DNA from: Candidatus Thiodiazotropha sp. (ex Codakia rugifera)
GTDB lineage: Bacteria; Pseudomonadota; Gammaproteobacteria; Chromatiales; Chromatiaceae
Reading direction: 5' to 3'
NCBI GenBank assembly: GCA_025656675.1
Contig: JAHXHN010000001.1
Coordinates: 277,501 to 341,500 of the forward strand
Length of the DNA stretch: 64,000 nucleotides
Shown: one piece after another, positions 1 through 9,834 of the stretch
How positions within the stretch are numbered: the stretch's first letter is position 1
How the letters are laid out: every line of letters begins with the position of its first letter
The notes under the pieces: generated by a model
The model's database searches: none
What the model was told of the DNA's origin: nothing
What the model saw: the letters and a program-made list of their open reading frames with translations, nothing else
Made by a program: the position numbers and the translations under genes

Positions 1-854
1 CGGGGATTCGCCCCCTGCTCAACATCTTTTTTCCAGGCATCAATTTCATGCATGGGCCTGAAACTCAACAATTCGTAGTAACGCCACATCAGATCATCGG
101 AGACCGACATGATTTTGCCGAACATATCCTCCGGTTTATCCGTTATACCTATATAGTTATTCAGCGATTTGGACATTTTCTGCACCCCGTCCAACCCCTC
201 CAGGATGGGCAGGGTGATCACAACCTGTGGTTCCTGGCCATGAACCTCCTGTAATTGACGTCCAACCAATAGGTTAAACTTTTGGTCTGTGCCCCCTAAT
301 TCGACATCGGCCTTGAGCACCACAGAGTCATACCCCTGAATCAGTGGGTAGAGAAATTCATGCACCGCGATCGGCTGACCACTTGTATATCGCTTGTTGA
401 AATCGTCCCTCTCCAACATCCTTGCTACGGTATGATTCGCCGCCAGCTGAATCAGGTCTGCTGCTGACATTTCACCCATCCAGGATGAATTGAATAGAAC
501 CGTGGTCTTGGCAGGGTCCAGGATTTTGAAGATCTGGTGTTCGTAGGTCTTGGCGTTCTCGATAACTTCCTCTCTTGTAAGTGGAGGACGAGTGGCGCTT
601 TTTCCTGTCGGATCACCGATCATGCCGGTGAAGTCACCGATAAGAAAGATGACTTCGTGGCCCAATTCCTGGAATTGGCGAAGCTTATTAATCAGGACTG
701 TGTGCCCGATATGTAGATCGGGAGCCGTGGGATCAAACCCTGCCTTGATTTTAAGCGGCTTTCCACGTTGCAGTTTTTTAATCAGCAGCTCTTCAGGCAG
801 AACTTCTTCTGTACCCCGTTTAATTAGATCCAGGGATCGAGTGACATCAGTCAT
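1..854 (-). CDS. tyrS: Tyrosyl-tRNA synthetase, 3' end cut by the window
   Basis: This is a class I aminoacyl-tRNA synthetase that charges tRNA-Tyr in the cytoplasm. The minus-strand reading begins at an ATG at 854 and stays open for 284 codons to the window edge, so the C-terminal part, including the RNA-binding domain, is missing. The class I signature HIGH is at residues 49-52 in the context DLHIGHT. The KMSKS loop falls near residue 225, after the sequence GLDGVQ. The early HIGH position and the surrounding sequence fit the TyrS form common in beta- and gammaproteobacteria. It diverges from the peptidase/anmK pair across a 166-base gap that must hold both promoters. I see no frameshift in the visible part. 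Confidence 0.95.
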   Translation of the reverse strand, partial: MTDVTRSLDLIKRGTEEVLPEELLIKKLQRGKPLKIKAGFDPTAPDLHIGHTVLINKLRQFQELGHEVIFLIGDFTGMIGDPTGKSATRPPLTREEVIENAKTYEHQIFKILDPAKTTVLFNSSWMGEMSAADLIQLAANHTVARMLERDDFNKRYTSGQPIAVHEFLYPLIQGYDSVVLKADVELGGTDQKFNLLVGRQLQEVHGQEPQVVITLPILEGLDGVQKMSKSLNNYIGITDKPEDMFGKIMSVSDDLMWRYYELLSFRPMHEIDAWKKDVEQGANP

Positions 855-1020
855 TTATCAAATCTCAAAAATTAAGACAATGGTTGCACACTCTACTAGA
901 AGCATCTGATAAAATTAACCATTGAGTGTTGTGATACTCTACAATCTGAAATGAGATCAATCGCTATGTTCTATTGCAAAGGGACCAACATACAGCTTTT
1001 CTCTGCTGTAATACCGTAAC

Positions 1021-2475
1021 ATGCAAGATTTTAAATCCTATACGCTGGAGAGAAGACCCGCACGTGGCCAGCTGGCCAGGCGTCTTGCCATCGCGGTTGT
1101 TTTCCTAATATTTCTGACAGCCGGTTTTCTCTACCTTATTTCAGAACCGAATCAAGATACTCGCAAAGAAGCACCCCCTATCCCAGAAGAGACCGGAAAT
1201 CAGCAACAAAAACTGATTCTGCCACTGTCTCTACCGGGTCAATCCAAAAAAGAAAGCCCCCCCAGGAGCATACCGCCACAGTCGATCAGCTTTATAAAAG
1301 ATGCTGTAGCCATAGAGACAGAACCCATGGCTGAAGTGGTCGTTCCTGTAGAACCACCAGCAGTAGAATTGAAAACCTATTCAACGACCTATCAGATTAA
1401 AAATGGGGACTCCCTGGCCAGTATATTCAAAAAACATGAACTGAGTGCCAATTTGCTGCACCGTATTGTCCACTCGAGTGATACAGCAAAGAAGCTGACC
1501 GACATCCGACCGGGTGAGATGCTCTATCTCAACCTCGACGAAGAGAAGAACTTTCTTGGTTTACGGCTTGAGCAGAGCAAGATTCACAGCCTGGAGATCA
1601 CCGCTGTTGATGATGATTTCAAGGCCGCCGAACTACAAAAGGAGGTGGAGCCTAGAACCACCCATCTCAGTGGTACGATAGAAAATTCACTCTACATCGC
1701 TGCCAAGGAAGCTGGTCTGTCGGAGAGACTGATCATGCAACTGGCCGATATCTTTGGCTGGGACATCGACTTTGCCTTGGAGATTCGCAGTGGCGATCGT
1801 TTCACTGTGATCTTCCAAGAGGATTATCTGGATGGTGAGAAACTTCGTGATGGTCCTATCCTGGCAGCTGAATTTGTCAATCAGGGTCGTACCTATCGTG
1901 CCTTGCGCTACACAGACGATAGGGGTAACTCCGATTACTTCACTCCCAAAGGCCGAAGTATGCGAAAAGCTTTTCTGCGTGCCCCTGTCGATTTCAGACG
2001 TATCTCATCAAAATTCACAAGGGAGCGGTATCACCCTGTATTAGGTAAGAAACGCCCTCACCGAGGGGTCGACTATGCTGCAAAAACGGGCACGCCAATT
2101 AAATCTGCGGGTGACGGCAAGATTATCCATCGTGGCAAGAAAGGTGGCTACGGCAGGACAGTCATCATTCAGCACGGTCAGACATATACTACCCTGTACG
2201 CCCATCTGTCACGCTACAACAAGAAAGCGAAAAGAGGCCAAAAGGTTAAACAGGGACAGGTCATTGGCTATGTTGGCAAGACAGGTCTTGCGACAGGCCC
2301 CCACCTGCACTACGAGTTCCGTGTCAATGGCGTACACCGCAATCCTCTGACGGTTAAGCTTCCGGCGGCTGAGCCGATTGCAAAAAAATACCGTGCCGAC
2401 TTTCAAATGAAGATTCAACCGCTACTGAGCAAACTTGAACTGATTAATCGTACACTCGTCGCCGATGCCAAGTGA
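1021..2475 (+). CDS. M23 family murein endopeptidase with LysM/OapA-like domain
   Basis: This is a predicted periplasmic zinc metallopeptidase that cleaves peptidoglycan cross-bridges, of the MepM/YebA type (484 residues). A single N-terminal membrane segment lies at about residues 22-42 and is followed by a proline-rich linker. An OapA/LysM-like domain (GDSLASIFKKHELS) lies around residues 128-172. The C-terminal M23 domain has the zinc ligands His347 and Asp351 (HRGVD) and the HLH motif at 428-430. The gene overlaps anmK by 11 bases, which links wall cleavage with recycling of the released sugars. The pairing of an M23 peptidase with anmK next to tyrS is common in gammaproteobacteria. No strong ribosome-binding site precedes the ATG, so the start is slightly uncertain. 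Confidence 0.9.
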   Translation: MQDFKSYTLERRPARGQLARRLAIAVVFLIFLTAGFLYLISEPNQDTRKEAPPIPEETGNQQQKLILPLSLPGQSKKESPPRSIPPQSISFIKDAVAIETEPMAEVVVPVEPPAVELKTYSTTYQIKNGDSLASIFKKHELSANLLHRIVHSSDTAKKLTDIRPGEMLYLNLDEEKNFLGLRLEQSKIHSLEITAVDDDFKAAELQKEVEPRTTHLSGTIENSLYIAAKEAGLSERLIMQLADIFGWDIDFALEIRSGDRFTVIFQEDYLDGEKLRDGPILAAEFVNQGRTYRALRYTDDRGNSDYFTPKGRSMRKAFLRAPVDFRRISSKFTRERYHPVLGKKRPHRGVDYAAKTGTPIKSAGDGKIIHRGKKGGYGRTVIIQHGQTYTTLYAHLSRYNKKAKRGQKVKQGQVIGYVGKTGLATGPHLHYEFRVNGVHRNPLTVKLPAAEPIAKKYRADFQMKIQPLLSKLELINRTLVADAK

Positions 2476-3583
2476 GTCCATCTATATAGGACTCATCTCA
2501 GGAACAAGTCTCGATGGGGTGGATGCGGTAGCGGTCGATTTTTCAACAGACCAGGTCAACCTCCTGGCAAGTCATCTTGAACCCTATTCGATACACTTGA
2601 AGGAGACACTACATTCACTCTGTCTTCCGGGTGAGAACGAGATTGATCGTCTCGGAGAACTCGACAGACAGATTGCCAAGACCTTTGCCGACGCCTGCCA
2701 TGCCCTGCTGGATAAGGCCGGATTGCAGCATAAGCATATCGTTGCCATCGGCAGCCATGGGCAGACGATCCGTCATCGCCCATATGCCAAACACCCTTTT
2801 ACTCTACAGATAGGCGATCCCAATACCTTGGCGGAACTAACGGGGATCACGACCGTAGCCGATTTTCGCCGCCGTGATATGGCCGCAGGCGGCCAAGGTG
2901 CACCACTTGTTCCAGCACTCCATCAAGCCCTGTTTCAACATCCTGAACAAAAGCGGATTGTTTTAAACCTAGGCGGGATTGCAAACATTACATGCCTCCC
3001 CAGCGAAAAAGCTAGCTTGGTCGTCGGTTACGATACTGGCCCTGCTAATACCCTGCTTGACCGCTGGATCACACTGCATCTGGCTGTCGACCTTGATCAC
3101 AAAGGTGAGTGGGCTAGAAGCGGGAAAGTGCAGGACACCCTTTTACAGGAACTGCTTGCCGACACCTATTTCAATCAACCGCCGCCTAAAAGCACAGGTA
3201 GTGAATATTTCAATCTTGACTGGCTGGGCAAAAAGCTGGCCCAAAGCAACTATACCGCTGAGGATGTTCAAGCCACCCTGCTGGAACTGACAGCTGTCAG
3301 CATTGCACAGGCCATCATCAGGGAGGGTTATTCCCAGAGCGAAATTCTTATTTGTGGCGGTGGTGTTCATAACACCTACCTGCTTGAGCGATTGAATGCT
3401 CAGCTCCCCGATTCGACTATTCACCCGACTTCGGAATATGGCGTCAATCCTGATTGGGTCGAGGCGATCACCTTTGCTTGGCTGGCAAAACGTACCCTTA
3501 CCGGACAGAACGGGAATCTCTCTTCCGTGACAGGCGCAGCACGTAATGTTGTATTGGGGGGGATCTACCCGTCATCATTGTGA
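2465..3583 (+). CDS. anmK: Anhydro-N-acetylmuramic acid kinase
   Basis: AnmK hydrolyses and phosphorylates 1,6-anhydro-MurNAc to MurNAc-6-phosphate during peptidoglycan recycling in the cytoplasm. The 372 residues match the family length. The N-terminal phosphate-binding loop (GLISGTSLDGVDA) is intact, and so are the segment with the likely catalytic aspartate (ADFRRRDMAAGGQGAP) and the second nucleotide-binding element (DTGPANTLLDRW). The gene overlaps the upstream M23 peptidase by 11 bases, so the two are probably co-translated. Its 3' end overlaps the convergent cytochrome gene by 9 bases. A kinase of the AmgK type also lies in the window at 26674, which points to the MurNAc-1-phosphate recycling branch downstream of AnmK. 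Confidence 0.95.
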   Translation: MPSESIYIGLISGTSLDGVDAVAVDFSTDQVNLLASHLEPYSIHLKETLHSLCLPGENEIDRLGELDRQIAKTFADACHALLDKAGLQHKHIVAIGSHGQTIRHRPYAKHPFTLQIGDPNTLAELTGITTVADFRRRDMAAGGQGAPLVPALHQALFQHPEQKRIVLNLGGIANITCLPSEKASLVVGYDTGPANTLLDRWITLHLAVDLDHKGEWARSGKVQDTLLQELLADTYFNQPPPKSTGSEYFNLDWLGKKLAQSNYTAEDVQATLLELTAVSIAQAIIREGYSQSEILICGGGVHNTYLLERLNAQLPDSTIHPTSEYGVNPDWVEAITFAWLAKRTLTGQNGNLSSVTGAARNVVLGGIYPSSL

Positions 3584-4348
3584 CAGTTGTTGCACATATT
3601 TAAGGATATCGATTTGCGACTGAATCGTTAACGAACGCGCATTGATCATCTGCTCACCTGGATGACCATTACGAATCTTGTGTAACACTTCCCAGGGATT
3701 CCGCCTACTAATGCCCCCCAGGTAGCGCGGCTTCTGTGGTGTATTGAAATTAATTTTTTTCCCCTTCAAGCCATGGCAGATGGCACAGAGGGCATCGAAA
3801 TGTGGCCGTCCATTCTCCAGATCTCCCTGAATAACTTCTCCCATATCAGAGATCCACTGTTGCATATCAATCAAGCCTTCTGAAATAAACAGTGCCAACG
3901 CTTTTGCCGACTGGTCATCGATCATTTCTTTTGTATAGCTGTGTGTTTCATTCCGGATAATCGCCAGAATATCTGCTTCAGGTCTTCCCATCATGCCCAA
4001 AACACCGTCAATTCCCGTGAAGTGGTCCCCTTTGCCGTAGACGCCATCAACTCCCCGATAATCCCATCCATGGCACTCCTTGCAACGCCAGGTAATGAAC
4101 CCCTTCTGCTTACCCCCCTCGGGGTAGGCTGGATGATTTTTCAGAAAATCAGCAATATTCAACTCTCGCTTTCGCTGCTCCTTACGACCGACTAATCCCA
4201 TCCAATTGTCATAGACCCTTCCACCCTGGGCATACCAATAGATTTTGTCTACCTGTTGTTGTGCATCCACAGAAGATGAAAACAACAGCAGACAACTCAA
4301 CAGTAGAGTCCAGAGGTTGCCACTAGGATATTCGTGGTGGTGTCTCAT
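3575..4348 (-). CDS. Periplasmic dihaem cytochrome c
   Basis: This is a secreted c-type cytochrome of 257 residues from the ATG at 4348. An earlier in-frame start at 4387 would place 13 residues before the signal peptide and lie deeper inside the upstream gene. The signal peptide is a hydrophobic stretch (LLLSCLLLFSSSVDA) after HHHEYPSGN. Two haem-attachment motifs are visible, CKECH in the N-terminal half and CAICH in the C-terminal half, indicating two cytochrome c domains. The coding start lies 26 bases inside the end of the haem-binding diguanylate cyclase gene, so the two are translationally coupled and may act together in redox sensing or signalling. The electron partner is unknown. Confidence 0.85.
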   Translation of the reverse strand: MRHHHEYPSGNLWTLLLSCLLLFSSSVDAQQQVDKIYWYAQGGRVYDNWMGLVGRKEQRKRELNIADFLKNHPAYPEGGKQKGFITWRCKECHGWDYRGVDGVYGKGDHFTGIDGVLGMMGRPEADILAIIRNETHSYTKEMIDDQSAKALALFISEGLIDMQQWISDMGEVIQGDLENGRPHFDALCAICHGLKGKKINFNTPQKPRYLGGISRRNPWEVLHKIRNGHPGEQMINARSLTIQSQIDILKYVQQLSQ

Positions 4349-6002
4349 CGAATTGAACCGTTTTATTGCGGCCCTGTTCTTTTGCACGATATAGAGCGGT
4401 ATCAGCTGCTTTTAACAGGGTCTCTGGAAAAAGGTCATGACATTGGCTAAGTGTAGCCACTCCTATACTAACGGTGACAGTTAAACCCTCAACCTGCATT
4501 TCCGATGCTGCTGTTCGAATATCCTCAGCCGTTTTTAATGCACCCTGCTTAGCCGTATTGGTCAGAATAACGCTGAACTCTTCACCACCATACCGACAGG
4601 CATAATCAGAATCTCGTAAGCGATCATTCAACAGGTCACCGAAAGCAGCCAAAACCCGATCACCCATTGCATGCCCGTAGCTATCGTTAAGTTGTTTGAA
4701 GTGATCCAAGTCGAGCATCAACAGGGTCAGGGGCTTATTTTTGTCTGTGGCATCCGCAATCGTTTGATGCAGGATATCCATCAAGGAGCGTCGATTGAGC
4801 AGACCTGTTAATTCATCCGTATATGAAATGGCTTCCAGGTAGGCTTCCCGTCGCTGTTGCACTGTGACATCTCGCATCAGGGCAGCCATGCCAAGGATGT
4901 CACCCTGAGACGTGTGAATTCTCGCTGCCATAACACTGAGATAGCGTTCACCCTGCAAGACCGACTCCGCATAGTTGGAATCCGGATTTTCAATGAGCCG
5001 ACTGATCAACAGCGGATCTCCGACCAGTTGGTCGAACCCCTGGCTGACTATCTCTGCGATTGATTTACCTAACAGCTTTTCTGCCGCCGGGTTGACCAGT
5101 ACGATTTCCCCATTCCTGCCTGTCACCACAATACCCTCTCCAGCATTGAGTATGATTGTGGTTAATTTATCCTGTTCCAACTCGAGTCCGGTATAGGTCT
5201 CAAGTATTTTACGGGTCATTGCATTGAAGGAACGGGCCATTTGACCCAACTCATCCTGACCAAGTTCTGGAACCTGCTGATCGAGATCACCCTGCTCGAC
5301 CTGATGCATTGCATGCGTCACCTGTTGTATCGGTTTAATGACTACCTTGTGAAGAAACAGATAGGTCAGCAACAGAAACAGGATCAGTACAACAACCAGT
5401 ACAACAGCTGCTCGATCACGGCTCTTGGTTACCATTTGATTGACATGTTGTAGTGAAGTGGATAAGCGGGCCAGTCCAAGTACAGCATGCTCTTTGCCAT
5501 GACAGCGATTACAGTCGCGATCATTGGCAATCGGCAAAAGGATAACATAATGCTGAAGGGCCTCATCCACGATACCTACTTGCTTTTCACTGCTGAGCGC
5601 TTCCAGTAGATGTGGATCATCTTCGCTATACAGGCGCCTCTCCTGCACCCCATCCCGCTGCTGGAAGAGCTCCTCACCACGGTGCCAGTTGACCTGAATA
5701 ATGGTGGCATTATCACGAAAAGCTTCCAGCCCATTGGGGCGGATAAAGCTGAAATCCTCTAAATCAATGGCATCCTTGATATCTTCCGCATATTGCTCGG
5801 CAATAGCAGCAGAGCCTGTTTCCATGATTGCCCCAAACCCGGCAGCCACGCTTGAAACCATCCGTCCAGTAACAGCTTTATAGTCCTGAATGATCGTGGC
5901 TCGCTGACTTTGCGTATAGAAAACAACCAACCCAATCAATGTAAGTGAGGCCGCAATCCCCACAACTATCAGTATTCTTGCACCGATACTTTTATTTATC
6001 AT
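4323..6002 (-). CDS. Membrane diguanylate cyclase with periplasmic c-type haem sensor (DUF3365-like), HAMP, PAS, GGDEF
   Basis: This enzyme is predicted to make cyclic di-GMP from GTP in response to a periplasmic signal (559 residues). Transmembrane helices lie at about 9-30 and 198-218. They flank a periplasmic domain resembling the Tll0287/DUF3365 haem sensors, with a CxxCH site at residues 164-168 (CNRCH). A HAMP linker (about 218-272), a PAS domain (about 275-385) and a GGDEF domain (about 395-552) follow. The active-site motif is GGEEF at 472-476, so catalysis is likely retained. The inhibitory site RxxD is present at 463-466, exactly five residues before it, predicting product feedback. 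The sensed ligand (oxygen, NO or redox state) cannot be read from sequence. The gene overlaps the dihaem cytochrome gene. Confidence 0.92.
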   Translation of the reverse strand: MINKSIGARILIVVGIAASLTLIGLVVFYTQSQRATIIQDYKAVTGRMVSSVAAGFGAIMETGSAAIAEQYAEDIKDAIDLEDFSFIRPNGLEAFRDNATIIQVNWHRGEELFQQRDGVQERRLYSEDDPHLLEALSSEKQVGIVDEALQHYVILLPIANDRDCNRCHGKEHAVLGLARLSTSLQHVNQMVTKSRDRAAVVLVVVLILFLLLTYLFLHKVVIKPIQQVTHAMHQVEQGDLDQQVPELGQDELGQMARSFNAMTRKILETYTGLELEQDKLTTIILNAGEGIVVTGRNGEIVLVNPAAEKLLGKSIAEIVSQGFDQLVGDPLLISRLIENPDSNYAESVLQGERYLSVMAARIHTSQGDILGMAALMRDVTVQQRREAYLEAISYTDELTGLLNRRSLMDILHQTIADATDKNKPLTLLMLDLDHFKQLNDSYGHAMGDRVLAAFGDLLNDRLRDSDYACRYGGEEFSVILTNTAKQGALKTAEDIRTAASEMQVEGLTVTVSIGVATLSQCHDLFPETLLKAADTALYRAKEQGRNKTVQFDETPPRIS

Positions 6003-6288
6003 TTAACAGCATCGTCCACTCATCAATAACCCAAAGCGATCCATGACGGGGAGTCTTATTGTTCAGATACCAGTATTTCCACTAGAACAGCCTTAAGAAA
6101 AGGCAGACACACTCTACCCCTTTTATAGTGTAGGCCGAATAAAAATTGAATTTGGGCACTTATCGACAGAAGAGAAAACAGCGTCCTTCAAGCAGAATAT
6201 GAGAAAAGTGACAATTGACTGTCCTGAGTCAGTGCATTAGAAGTTGTTAATTCTATAATATAGAGTGGGCAGGTAAACATTAGGCGCC

Positions 6289-6921
6289 ATGCAAGCATCC
6301 ATCCACAACCCGCATTTCATTCTTAGGCGATTGCATTCACTATTCGGTCTACTGCCGATAGGCGGGTTTCTCATATTTCACTTGTGGGAAAATTCTCAAT
6401 CGCGTTACGGCCAAATGCACTATAACGAACATGTAGTCGGATGGCTTCAAGGCCTCAATTATCTGGTCTTGATGGAGATATTCATCATCGCCATCCCTCT
6501 TCTGTTTCATGCTGGATACGGTTTAGTCATTGTGCACGGGAGCCAAAGCAACTGGCGCCTCTACCCCTGGCTGCATAACCGCTTTTACTGGCTTCAGCGA
6601 CTTTCAGGTATCGCCATTCTACTGTTTCTTCTGTTCCATGTGGGATGGACACGAATCTGGGGGTTGTGGGAGCCAGCCATATCAATTGACCTCTTCAGCC
6701 ATATGCAAAACCTGCTGAGCAATCCACTCTTTTTTATGCTCTACCTGGTTGGGCTCCTGTTATCGGTATTTCATTTATGCAACGGCCTCTGGAGCATGGC
6801 TATCAGCTGGGGAATCACCACAAGCATTGAAGCGCAGCGTTACTGGTTTTATCTCTGCACTATGCTGGCTATCATCCTTGGTGCAATGGGACTGCATGGC
6901 ATGCTGGGGTTTGTCCAATGA
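6289..6921 (+). CDS. sdhC: Succinate dehydrogenase cytochrome b558 subunit (Bacillus type)
   Basis: This is the membrane anchor of a succinate:quinone oxidoreductase or fumarate reductase, 210 residues with five predicted transmembrane helices. Histidines 31, 74, 117 and 162 are spaced 43, 43 and 45 apart, very close to the four axial haem ligands of the Bacillus subtilis dihaem cytochrome b558, so two b haems are predicted. The gene is followed by sdhA with a 4-base overlap and then sdhB. The single large anchor contrasts with the two small anchors (SdhC and SdhD) usual in gammaproteobacteria. A TATAAT-like -10 box lies at 6254-6259, but no convincing -35 could be matched. Confidence 0.9.
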   Translation: MQASIHNPHFILRRLHSLFGLLPIGGFLIFHLWENSQSRYGQMHYNEHVVGWLQGLNYLVLMEIFIIAIPLLFHAGYGLVIVHGSQSNWRLYPWLHNRFYWLQRLSGIAILLFLLFHVGWTRIWGLWEPAISIDLFSHMQNLLSNPLFFMLYLVGLLLSVFHLCNGLWSMAISWGITTSIEAQRYWFYLCTMLAIILGAMGLHGMLGFVQ

Positions 6922-8807
6922 AACGGCCACGTAAGGTCATTGTTATTGGTGGTGGACTGGGTGGATTATGGGCTGCTCTTCGAGTAGCAGAAGCTGGGCA
7001 TCAGGTCGATATCTTCTCTCTTTTCGAAGTCAAACGCTCTCACTCTGTTTGTGCTCAAGGTGGCATCAATGCCTGTTTCGACACCAAGGGAGAGAGGGAC
7101 TCAGTATGGCAACATATTGTAGATACCCTGAAAGGAGGTGCCTATCTCGCCAACCAGCCACCGGTTAAATCGATGTGTGAGGAGGCACCCGGTCTAATTC
7201 GCACCTTCGAGCGCATGGGTGTGACCTTTTCCCGGACAGCTGAAGGATTAATGGACCTGCGACTGTTCGGCGGTGTTAAAAACAGACGTACTGTATTTGC
7301 TGGTGCAAGCACAGGGCAACAACTGCTCTATGGCGTCGATCAAGAGGTTCGTCGACAGGAAGCGCTAGGCCGGGTCCAGAAATACGAATGGTGGGAGTTT
7401 TTATCACTGGTAAAGGATGGACAGGGAGTCTGTAAAGGTATCGTGGCAATGAACCTTCGCACCATGGATGTGAAGAGTTTCCGTGCGGATGCTGTGATCC
7501 TTGCCAGTGGTGGCATGGGACAAGTTTTCGGACATCGATCAACCAATTCCACCAACTCAACCGGTACAGCTGCCTGTCGGGTCTATCAACAAGGCGCCTG
7601 GTTCGCCAATAGTGAATTTTTCCAATTCCATCCCACAGCAATGTTGGGTGATGATAAGACCCGATTGATGAGTGAAGCGGCTCGCGGTGAGGGCGGGCGC
7701 ATTTGGGTTCCTAAAGATCCCAGCGACCGTCGAAAGGCGACCCAGATTCCTGAACATGAACGCCTCTATTTTCTTGAAGACTGGTTTCCCAGTTATGGCA
7801 ATACAGTACCTCGTGATGTAGCCTCTCGTGCGATCTGGAAAGTCATCCACGAAATGGGGCTCGGTGTTGGGGGAGAAGATAAAGTCTATCTTGACCTGAC
7901 CCATCTAAATCCAGGCTTCATAGAACAGCGACTACATGCCATCCTCGACATATACCGTAAATTCCATGGTGCTGACCCAGTACATGAACCGATGGAGATA
8001 TACCCTTCAGCCCACTACGCCATGGGTGGTTTGTGGGTCGATTTCGAAAATGACAAAACCGATGGTGGCATGAAACCTGGAAGCCCACGTAACCACGCTA
8101 CCAATATCCCCGGTTTATATGCCTGTGGCGAATGCGACTATGGTTACCATGGCGCCAATCGATTAGGTGCAAACTCGTTACTATCCGCCTCTTTCAGCGG
8201 TCGCGTTGCAGGGGAGGCCGTAAGCAACTATCTGAAAGGTCTGCAGGACGAACTACAAGCCGTACCGGAACAGCGTTTCAATGACGAAATAGCTCGCCAA
8301 CGAACAATTAATAAACAGCTGACCGAGACTCAAGGCAAAGAGAATCCCTACACCCTGCATCATGAACTGGGGGAAATAATGTCAAGTCAAGTTGGGGTGG
8401 TTAGAGACAATACAACGCTGCAAGAAGCCCTGTCATCTTTGCAAGACCTGGAACAACGCAGCCAGGCAGTTAGCTTACGAGAGACCAACACATGGAGTAA
8501 CCAGGCCTTGGTCTTTACACGCCAGTTGCAGGATATGATTAAACTTGGGCAGGTTATTACCGCCAGTGCCCTGGCCAGGGATGAGTGCCGCGGTGCCCAC
8601 TACAAACCCGCCTTTGAACTGACCCAACCAAAAGATGCCTACCCGGGTGACCCAGCCTATGAGGCCTATCGTGAGGCCTGGAAACAACAAAATGAAAAAT
8701 GGCTGAAAACCACCATTACCGAACAGTCCGATTCAGGACCGCTTATCAGTTTCCAACCCGTTGATCTATCGGTGCTGCCACCGGAAGAGCCTCGTGACTA
8801 TCGCTAA
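6918..8807 (+). CDS. sdhA: Succinate dehydrogenase / fumarate reductase flavoprotein subunit
   Basis: This is the catalytic FAD subunit that interconverts succinate and fumarate on the cytoplasmic face of the membrane (629 residues). The Rossmann FAD motif GGGLGG is at residues 11-16. The covalent-flavin histidine is His42 in RSHSVCAQGG, in the Bacillus/epsilon-proteobacterial style. Further family motifs are HPTAM, RGEGG, HYAMGG and RLGANSLL. It overlaps sdhC by 4 bases and sdhB follows after 7 bases, so the three genes form one transcript. The sequence does not decide whether the complex works mainly as dehydrogenase or as fumarate reductase. The dihaem anchor could allow a proton-potential-coupled reaction, as in Bacillus. 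Confidence 0.93.
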   Translation: MKRPRKVIVIGGGLGGLWAALRVAEAGHQVDIFSLFEVKRSHSVCAQGGINACFDTKGERDSVWQHIVDTLKGGAYLANQPPVKSMCEEAPGLIRTFERMGVTFSRTAEGLMDLRLFGGVKNRRTVFAGASTGQQLLYGVDQEVRRQEALGRVQKYEWWEFLSLVKDGQGVCKGIVAMNLRTMDVKSFRADAVILASGGMGQVFGHRSTNSTNSTGTAACRVYQQGAWFANSEFFQFHPTAMLGDDKTRLMSEAARGEGGRIWVPKDPSDRRKATQIPEHERLYFLEDWFPSYGNTVPRDVASRAIWKVIHEMGLGVGGEDKVYLDLTHLNPGFIEQRLHAILDIYRKFHGADPVHEPMEIYPSAHYAMGGLWVDFENDKTDGGMKPGSPRNHATNIPGLYACGECDYGYHGANRLGANSLLSASFSGRVAGEAVSNYLKGLQDELQAVPEQRFNDEIARQRTINKQLTETQGKENPYTLHHELGEIMSSQVGVVRDNTTLQEALSSLQDLEQRSQAVSLRETNTWSNQALVFTRQLQDMIKLGQVITASALARDECRGAHYKPAFELTQPKDAYPGDPAYEAYREAWKQQNEKWLKTTITEQSDSGPLISFQPVDLSVLPPEEPRDYR

Positions 8808-8814
8808 GGGCAAA

Positions 8815-9573
8815 ATGATGGATAAAACAATCGATCTAGATATCCGTCGCCAAGACACCCCCTACAGTCCACCCTACTGGCAAGGGTTTTCCATTCCTTA
8901 TCGAGAAGGCCATAACGTGGTCTCGGCACTGATGGCAATCCGTGAACTGCCGATCACCCGGAATGGTGATCGTGTCGACCCGGTGGCCTGGGAATTCAAC
9001 TGCATGGAGGAGGTCTGTGGTGCCTGCAGTATGATCATCAACGGACATCCCCGGCAGGCATGCTCTACCCTGATTGATACACTCGAACAACCGATCAGAC
9101 TTGAGCCTTTAAGCAAATTCCCCATTGTCCGTGACTTGATGGTCGATCGCAGCAGAATATTCAGCGATCTCAAGAAGGTCCGGGCATGGATAGAGATCGA
9201 TGGTGCCTGGGATATCCATGAAGGTGCCCCACGCATCTCTCCGGAGGCATGGAAAGAGAACTATCTTTATAGCCGATGCATGAGTTGCGGCTGCTGTATG
9301 GAGGCCTGTCCGCAATATGGACCGGAAAAGGTGTTTGTCGGTCCGGCTTCACTGGCTGCTGTCAGGCTGATGAATAATCACCCCACTGGAAGCTACCTCA
9401 AAAAGCAACGTCTGCACGCTATTATGGCCGAAGGAGGAATCAGTGATTGTGGCAATGCACAAAATTGTGTGCGCGTGTGTCCCAAAGAGATCCCACTCAC
9501 TACCGCCATCGGAGAGCTGGGACGCCAGTCTTCCCTTCAGCTACTGCGAGACCTATTTGGCAAGAGTCAGTAA
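8815..9573 (+). CDS. sdhB: Succinate dehydrogenase iron-sulfur subunit
   Basis: This subunit passes electrons from the flavin of SdhA to the haems and quinone in SdhC (252 residues from ATG 8815). The start was chosen because AAGGG lies just upstream at 8806-8810 and because an upstream in-frame start at 8761 would lie deep inside sdhA. A second ATG follows immediately at 8818. The N-terminal [2Fe-2S] ligands are Cys63, Cys68, Cys71 and Cys83. The C-terminal half carries the CMSCGCCMEACP and CVRVCPKEIP cysteine groups for the [4Fe-4S] and [3Fe-4S] clusters. The order C-A-B matches the Bacillus operon. No terminator is evident downstream. Confidence 0.93.
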   Translation: MMDKTIDLDIRRQDTPYSPPYWQGFSIPYREGHNVVSALMAIRELPITRNGDRVDPVAWEFNCMEEVCGACSMIINGHPRQACSTLIDTLEQPIRLEPLSKFPIVRDLMVDRSRIFSDLKKVRAWIEIDGAWDIHEGAPRISPEAWKENYLYSRCMSCGCCMEACPQYGPEKVFVGPASLAAVRLMNNHPTGSYLKKQRLHAIMAEGGISDCGNAQNCVRVCPKEIPLTTAIGELGRQSSLQLLRDLFGKSQ

Positions 9574-9834
9574 ATAACCCTCCAACTACCAGCGACACAT
9601 CCATTAACAATTGTTAAATCGTAGATCTATCGGCAAATTATATCACTGTTTTTTTGTTAGTATCTTGTACGAGCCTGAAAGTCAGCTGTCCATCTATCCC
9701 AAATTGAGATCATGATAGCTGTCACAATTATCTTTCTTAGCTACACTTATCCTGCCTCAGCAAGTGGCATGAAATCATAATCCGAAACAACCACCTCCAA
9801 GCCATCTGATACTCGGAGGACCAAGGAGATAGAG

